Below, in pieces: positions 4,766 through 6,959 of a stretch of DNA of 6,959 nt (the first letter of the stretch is position 1; every line of letters begins with the position of its first letter). A program made the position numbers and the translations under genes. The notes beneath the pieces were generated by a model. It worked only from the letters and a program-made list of their open reading frames with translations. It searched no databases and had not been told where the DNA came from. The stretch is from an uncultured Eubacteriales bacterium. GTDB taxonomy: Bacteria; Bacillota; Clostridia; Monoglobales; Monoglobaceae. The stretch is from assembly GCA_900545865.1 (NCBI GenBank), contig URAN01000090.1, positions 1 to 6,959 of the forward strand, written 5' to 3'.

Positions 4766-6892
4766 ATGGCCGAAAAAAAGGCAGGTAAACAAAACACGAA
4801 AACAAAATCAAGACAGACAAAAAAGAAGCTCGTTATTGTCGAGTCCCCGACAAAAGTTGAGTCCATAAAAAAATATCTCGGAAGCGGATATGATATAGAG
4901 GCAACAATGGGTCACGTCAGGGACTTGCCCAAAAGCACATTGGGCATCGACCTTGACAGCGACTTTGAACCGAAATACATTTCAATCAGGGGCAAGGGCG
5001 ATTTGATTGCAAAGCTCAAAAAAAAGGCAAAGAACGCGTCAAAAATATATCTCGCAACCGACCCTGACCGGGAAGGCGAAGCAATATCGTGGCATCTTGC
5101 GCACTTACTCGGCATCGACCCCAAGGCGGATTGTCGAATCACATTTAACGAGGTTACGCGTGATGTTGTCAAAGAGGCGGTCAAAGAGGCGCGTCCGATT
5201 GATATGGATTTGGTTGACGCGCAACAGACAAGGCGTGTCCTCGATAGAATCGTAGGTTATCAAATAAGTCCTCTGCTTTGGAAAAAAGTAAAAAAAGGAT
5301 TAAGCGCCGGACGTGTTCAGTCGGTCGTTATGCGGCTGATTTGTGACCGCGAAAGAGAAATCGAGGCGTTTAACCCCGAAGAATACTGGAGCATAGATTT
5401 AAAGCTCACCAATGACAAAGGGCGGCTTCCGTTCAAGGCAAAGTTTTACGGAACGGCTGACGGAAAGAAGATGCCCGTCAGCGATGAAGAAACGGCTCTT
5501 AAAATAGTTGATGAACTCAAAGCGGCGGATTACAGCGTTTTAAAGCTGACCAAAAAAGAGACGCGCCGCAAGAGCGCACCGCCGTTCACGACGAGTACAA
5601 TGCAGCAAGAGGCATCGAGAAAAATCAACTTTACGTCACGCAGGACGATGATTGCCGCACAGCAGTTATACGAAATGGGTTATATTTCGTATATGAGGAC
5701 CGACTCACTCAGAATATCCGAGGTTGCTCAAAAAGAAGCACGGGAATTTATCGCCGCACAATACGGCGCGGAATTTATCCCCGCAAAACCCAAACAATAC
5801 CGTGCAAAAAAATCGGCACAGGACGCGCACGAAGCAATAAGACCGACATCCTCGGTCAGCACGCCCGAAAAGCTCAAGTCAAAGCTTAAACCCGATTTAT
5901 ACAAACTCTATCGGCTGATTTGGCTGCGCTTTATGGCAAGTCAAATGTCGGACGCAGTTTTGGATATGGTATCTGCCGATATTTCAACCGGCAAATACCT
6001 GGTTAAGGCATCGGGTTCCGAGGTTAAGTTCGCCGGATTTATGACCCTTTATGTTGAGGGCAAAGACGAGGCGGAGGAAAAATCGACCAAGCTGCCTAAA
6101 CTCGAAGAAGGACAGCCCCTGCTCTTATCTAAAATCGACCCTCAACAGCACTTTACACAGCCGCCCCCGAGATACACCGAGGCATCACTTGTAAAGGCTA
6201 TGGAAGAGGACGGCATCGGCCGCCCGAGTACCTATGCGCCGACAATCGCAACGATTTCGGCAAGGGGATATGTGGCAAAGGACGGTAAGTCAATCTATCC
6301 GACAGAGCTTGGATTTATCACAACGGATTTGATGAAAGAGAACTTTCCCGATATTGTTGACGTTGACTTTACCGCTCATATGGAGGACGAAATCGAGGAC
6401 GTTGCGGACGGAACGGTTTCGTGGAAAGAGATAATACGACAGTTTTACGGACCGTTCAAAAAGACTCTTGACGAGGCGGAAGAAAAAATCGGAAACGTTG
6501 AGATAAAAGACGAAGAATCCGATGTTGTCTGTGAAAAGTGCGGCCGCAAAATGGTATATAAACAGGGTCGGTTCGGCAAGTTCCTTGCCTGCCCCGGCTT
6601 TCCCGAATGCCGTAACACAAAGGCTATTGTCAACACGATTGACGCAAAATGTCCCAAGTGCGGCGGCAAAGTCATAGTAAGAAAGTCGAAAAAGGGCGTT
6701 ACATTCTATACCTGTGAGAACTCACCCGAATGCGATTTTATATCGTGGAACGAACCCACCGATGAAAAGTGTCCCAAATGCGGAAATTCACTTATGAAGG
6801 TTCGGGCGTTTAAAGGCAGAGGTCCTCTCAGCTATAAATGCTTTAACGAAGAATGTGATTATGAAACAAAGCCTTCTTCCGCAAAAAAATAA
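4766..6892 (+). CDS. topA: DNA topoisomerase I (type IA)
   Basis: TopA relaxes negative supercoils by passing a strand through a transient break held by a 5'-phosphotyrosine bond. The 708-aa product starts with a Lys-rich tail (about 1-21). The TOPRIM domain follows, with KLVIVESPTKVESIKKYLG (21-39, Glu26) and the acidic triad ATDPDREGEAISWH (97-110; D99, D101, E103). Next come QTRRVLDRIVGYQISPLLWK (154-173) and GLSAGRVQSV (178-187). The catalytic tyrosine is Y309 in GYISYMRTDS (305-314). HEAIRPT (355-361) and YTEASLVKAMEEDGIGRPST (470-489) follow. The C terminus holds three C4 zinc ribbons: C589/C592/C609/C615, C629/C632/C650/C656 and C669/C672/C692/C697. The start at 4766 has AGGAGG (4751-4756) at 9 nt spacing; an upstream TTG at 4739 lies before that SD and is rejected. 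The dprA-topA order is common in Firmicutes. All key residues are present. Confidence 0.98.
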   Translation: MAEKKAGKQNTKTKSRQTKKKLVIVESPTKVESIKKYLGSGYDIEATMGHVRDLPKSTLGIDLDSDFEPKYISIRGKGDLIAKLKKKAKNASKIYLATDPDREGEAISWHLAHLLGIDPKADCRITFNEVTRDVVKEAVKEARPIDMDLVDAQQTRRVLDRIVGYQISPLLWKKVKKGLSAGRVQSVVMRLICDREREIEAFNPEEYWSIDLKLTNDKGRLPFKAKFYGTADGKKMPVSDEETALKIVDELKAADYSVLKLTKKETRRKSAPPFTTSTMQQEASRKINFTSRRTMIAAQQLYEMGYISYMRTDSLRISEVAQKEAREFIAAQYGAEFIPAKPKQYRAKKSAQDAHEAIRPTSSVSTPEKLKSKLKPDLYKLYRLIWLRFMASQMSDAVLDMVSADISTGKYLVKASGSEVKFAGFMTLYVEGKDEAEEKSTKLPKLEEGQPLLLSKIDPQQHFTQPPPRYTEASLVKAMEEDGIGRPSTYAPTIATISARGYVAKDGKSIYPTELGFITTDLMKENFPDIVDVDFTAHMEDEIEDVADGTVSWKEIIRQFYGPFKKTLDEAEEKIGNVEIKDEESDVVCEKCGRKMVYKQGRFGKFLACPGFPECRNTKAIVNTIDAKCPKCGGKVIVRKSKKGVTFYTCENSPECDFISWNEPTDEKCPKCGNSLMKVRAFKGRGPLSYKCFNEECDYETKPSSAKK

Positions 6893-6900
6893 TTCAATAA

Positions 6901-6915
6901 GGGACTAAAAGTCCC
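6901..6915 (+). terminator. Hairpin just downstream of topA
   Basis: GGGACT (6901-6906) pairs with AGTCCC (6910-6915) around an AAA loop, 9 bp after the topA stop and preceded by an A-rich stretch. No T run follows directly (GTCATTCAACGTTTT), so it is a weak terminator or a 3'-end stability element. Confidence 0.45.
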
Positions 6916-6927
6916 GTCATTCAACGT

Positions 6928-6959
6928 TTTCAGTGAGGGATTGTATCCCGTCACTGAAA
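6928..6959 (+). terminator. Long hairpin at the window end, likely topA terminator (cut off)
   Basis: TTTCAGTGA (6928-6936) pairs with TCACTGAAA (6951-6959), and GGGA (6937-6940) pairs with TCCC (6946-6949) inside it, with G6950 bulged and loop TTGTA. That is 13 bp, and the stem may continue because T6927 precedes it. Any T tract would lie beyond the window, so the terminator call is inference. A repeat element is the other possibility. Confidence 0.55.

Overview
This 7 kb window looks like the chromosome of a low-to-moderate GC Firmicute, most likely a clostridium (Oscillospiraceae/Ruminococcaceae-like anaerobe). The evidence is gene order (infC-rpmI-rplT; dprA-topA), purine-rich Shine-Dalgarno (SD) sites before every gene, a near-consensus sigma-A promoter, and RNA-based control of both gene groups. 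All genes lie on the + strand. There is no mobile element, CRISPR array, tRNA or rRNA gene.

Bases 1-248 hold a strong promoter (TTGACA-N17-TATTAT, 68-96) and a leader of about 145 nt containing an intrinsic terminator (189-216). The leader has several mutually exclusive GCGGC/GCCGC pairings, as expected for an L20-responsive attenuator. It feeds infC (IF3), rpmI (L35) and rplT (L20). infC very probably starts at an AUA codon (249), directly after an in-frame stop and 7 nt from a perfect SD; this fits IF3 autoregulation through poor start codons. A long terminator hairpin (1592-1632) closes the operon.

Bases 1665-1902 hold a well-defined tetrahydrofolate (THF) riboswitch aptamer, a terminator-like element and a second structured segment before the next SD. 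The downstream gene is a folate ECF-transporter S component (folT). It overlaps a SpoU/TrmH-family rRNA methyltransferase gene by 8 bp, followed closely by dprA (DNA uptake/RecA loading) and, after 112 bp, topA (DNA topoisomerase I). At least folT, the methyltransferase gene and dprA look like one transcription unit under the folate riboswitch.

The protein genes are all ordinary housekeeping families with intact motifs, and I see no unknown protein system. The interesting content is in RNA control: the AUA start of infC, the multi-state infC leader, and a 10-nt sequence just upstream of the folT SD that perfectly complements one strand of the riboswitch P2 helix. The window ends in two related hairpins downstream of topA.
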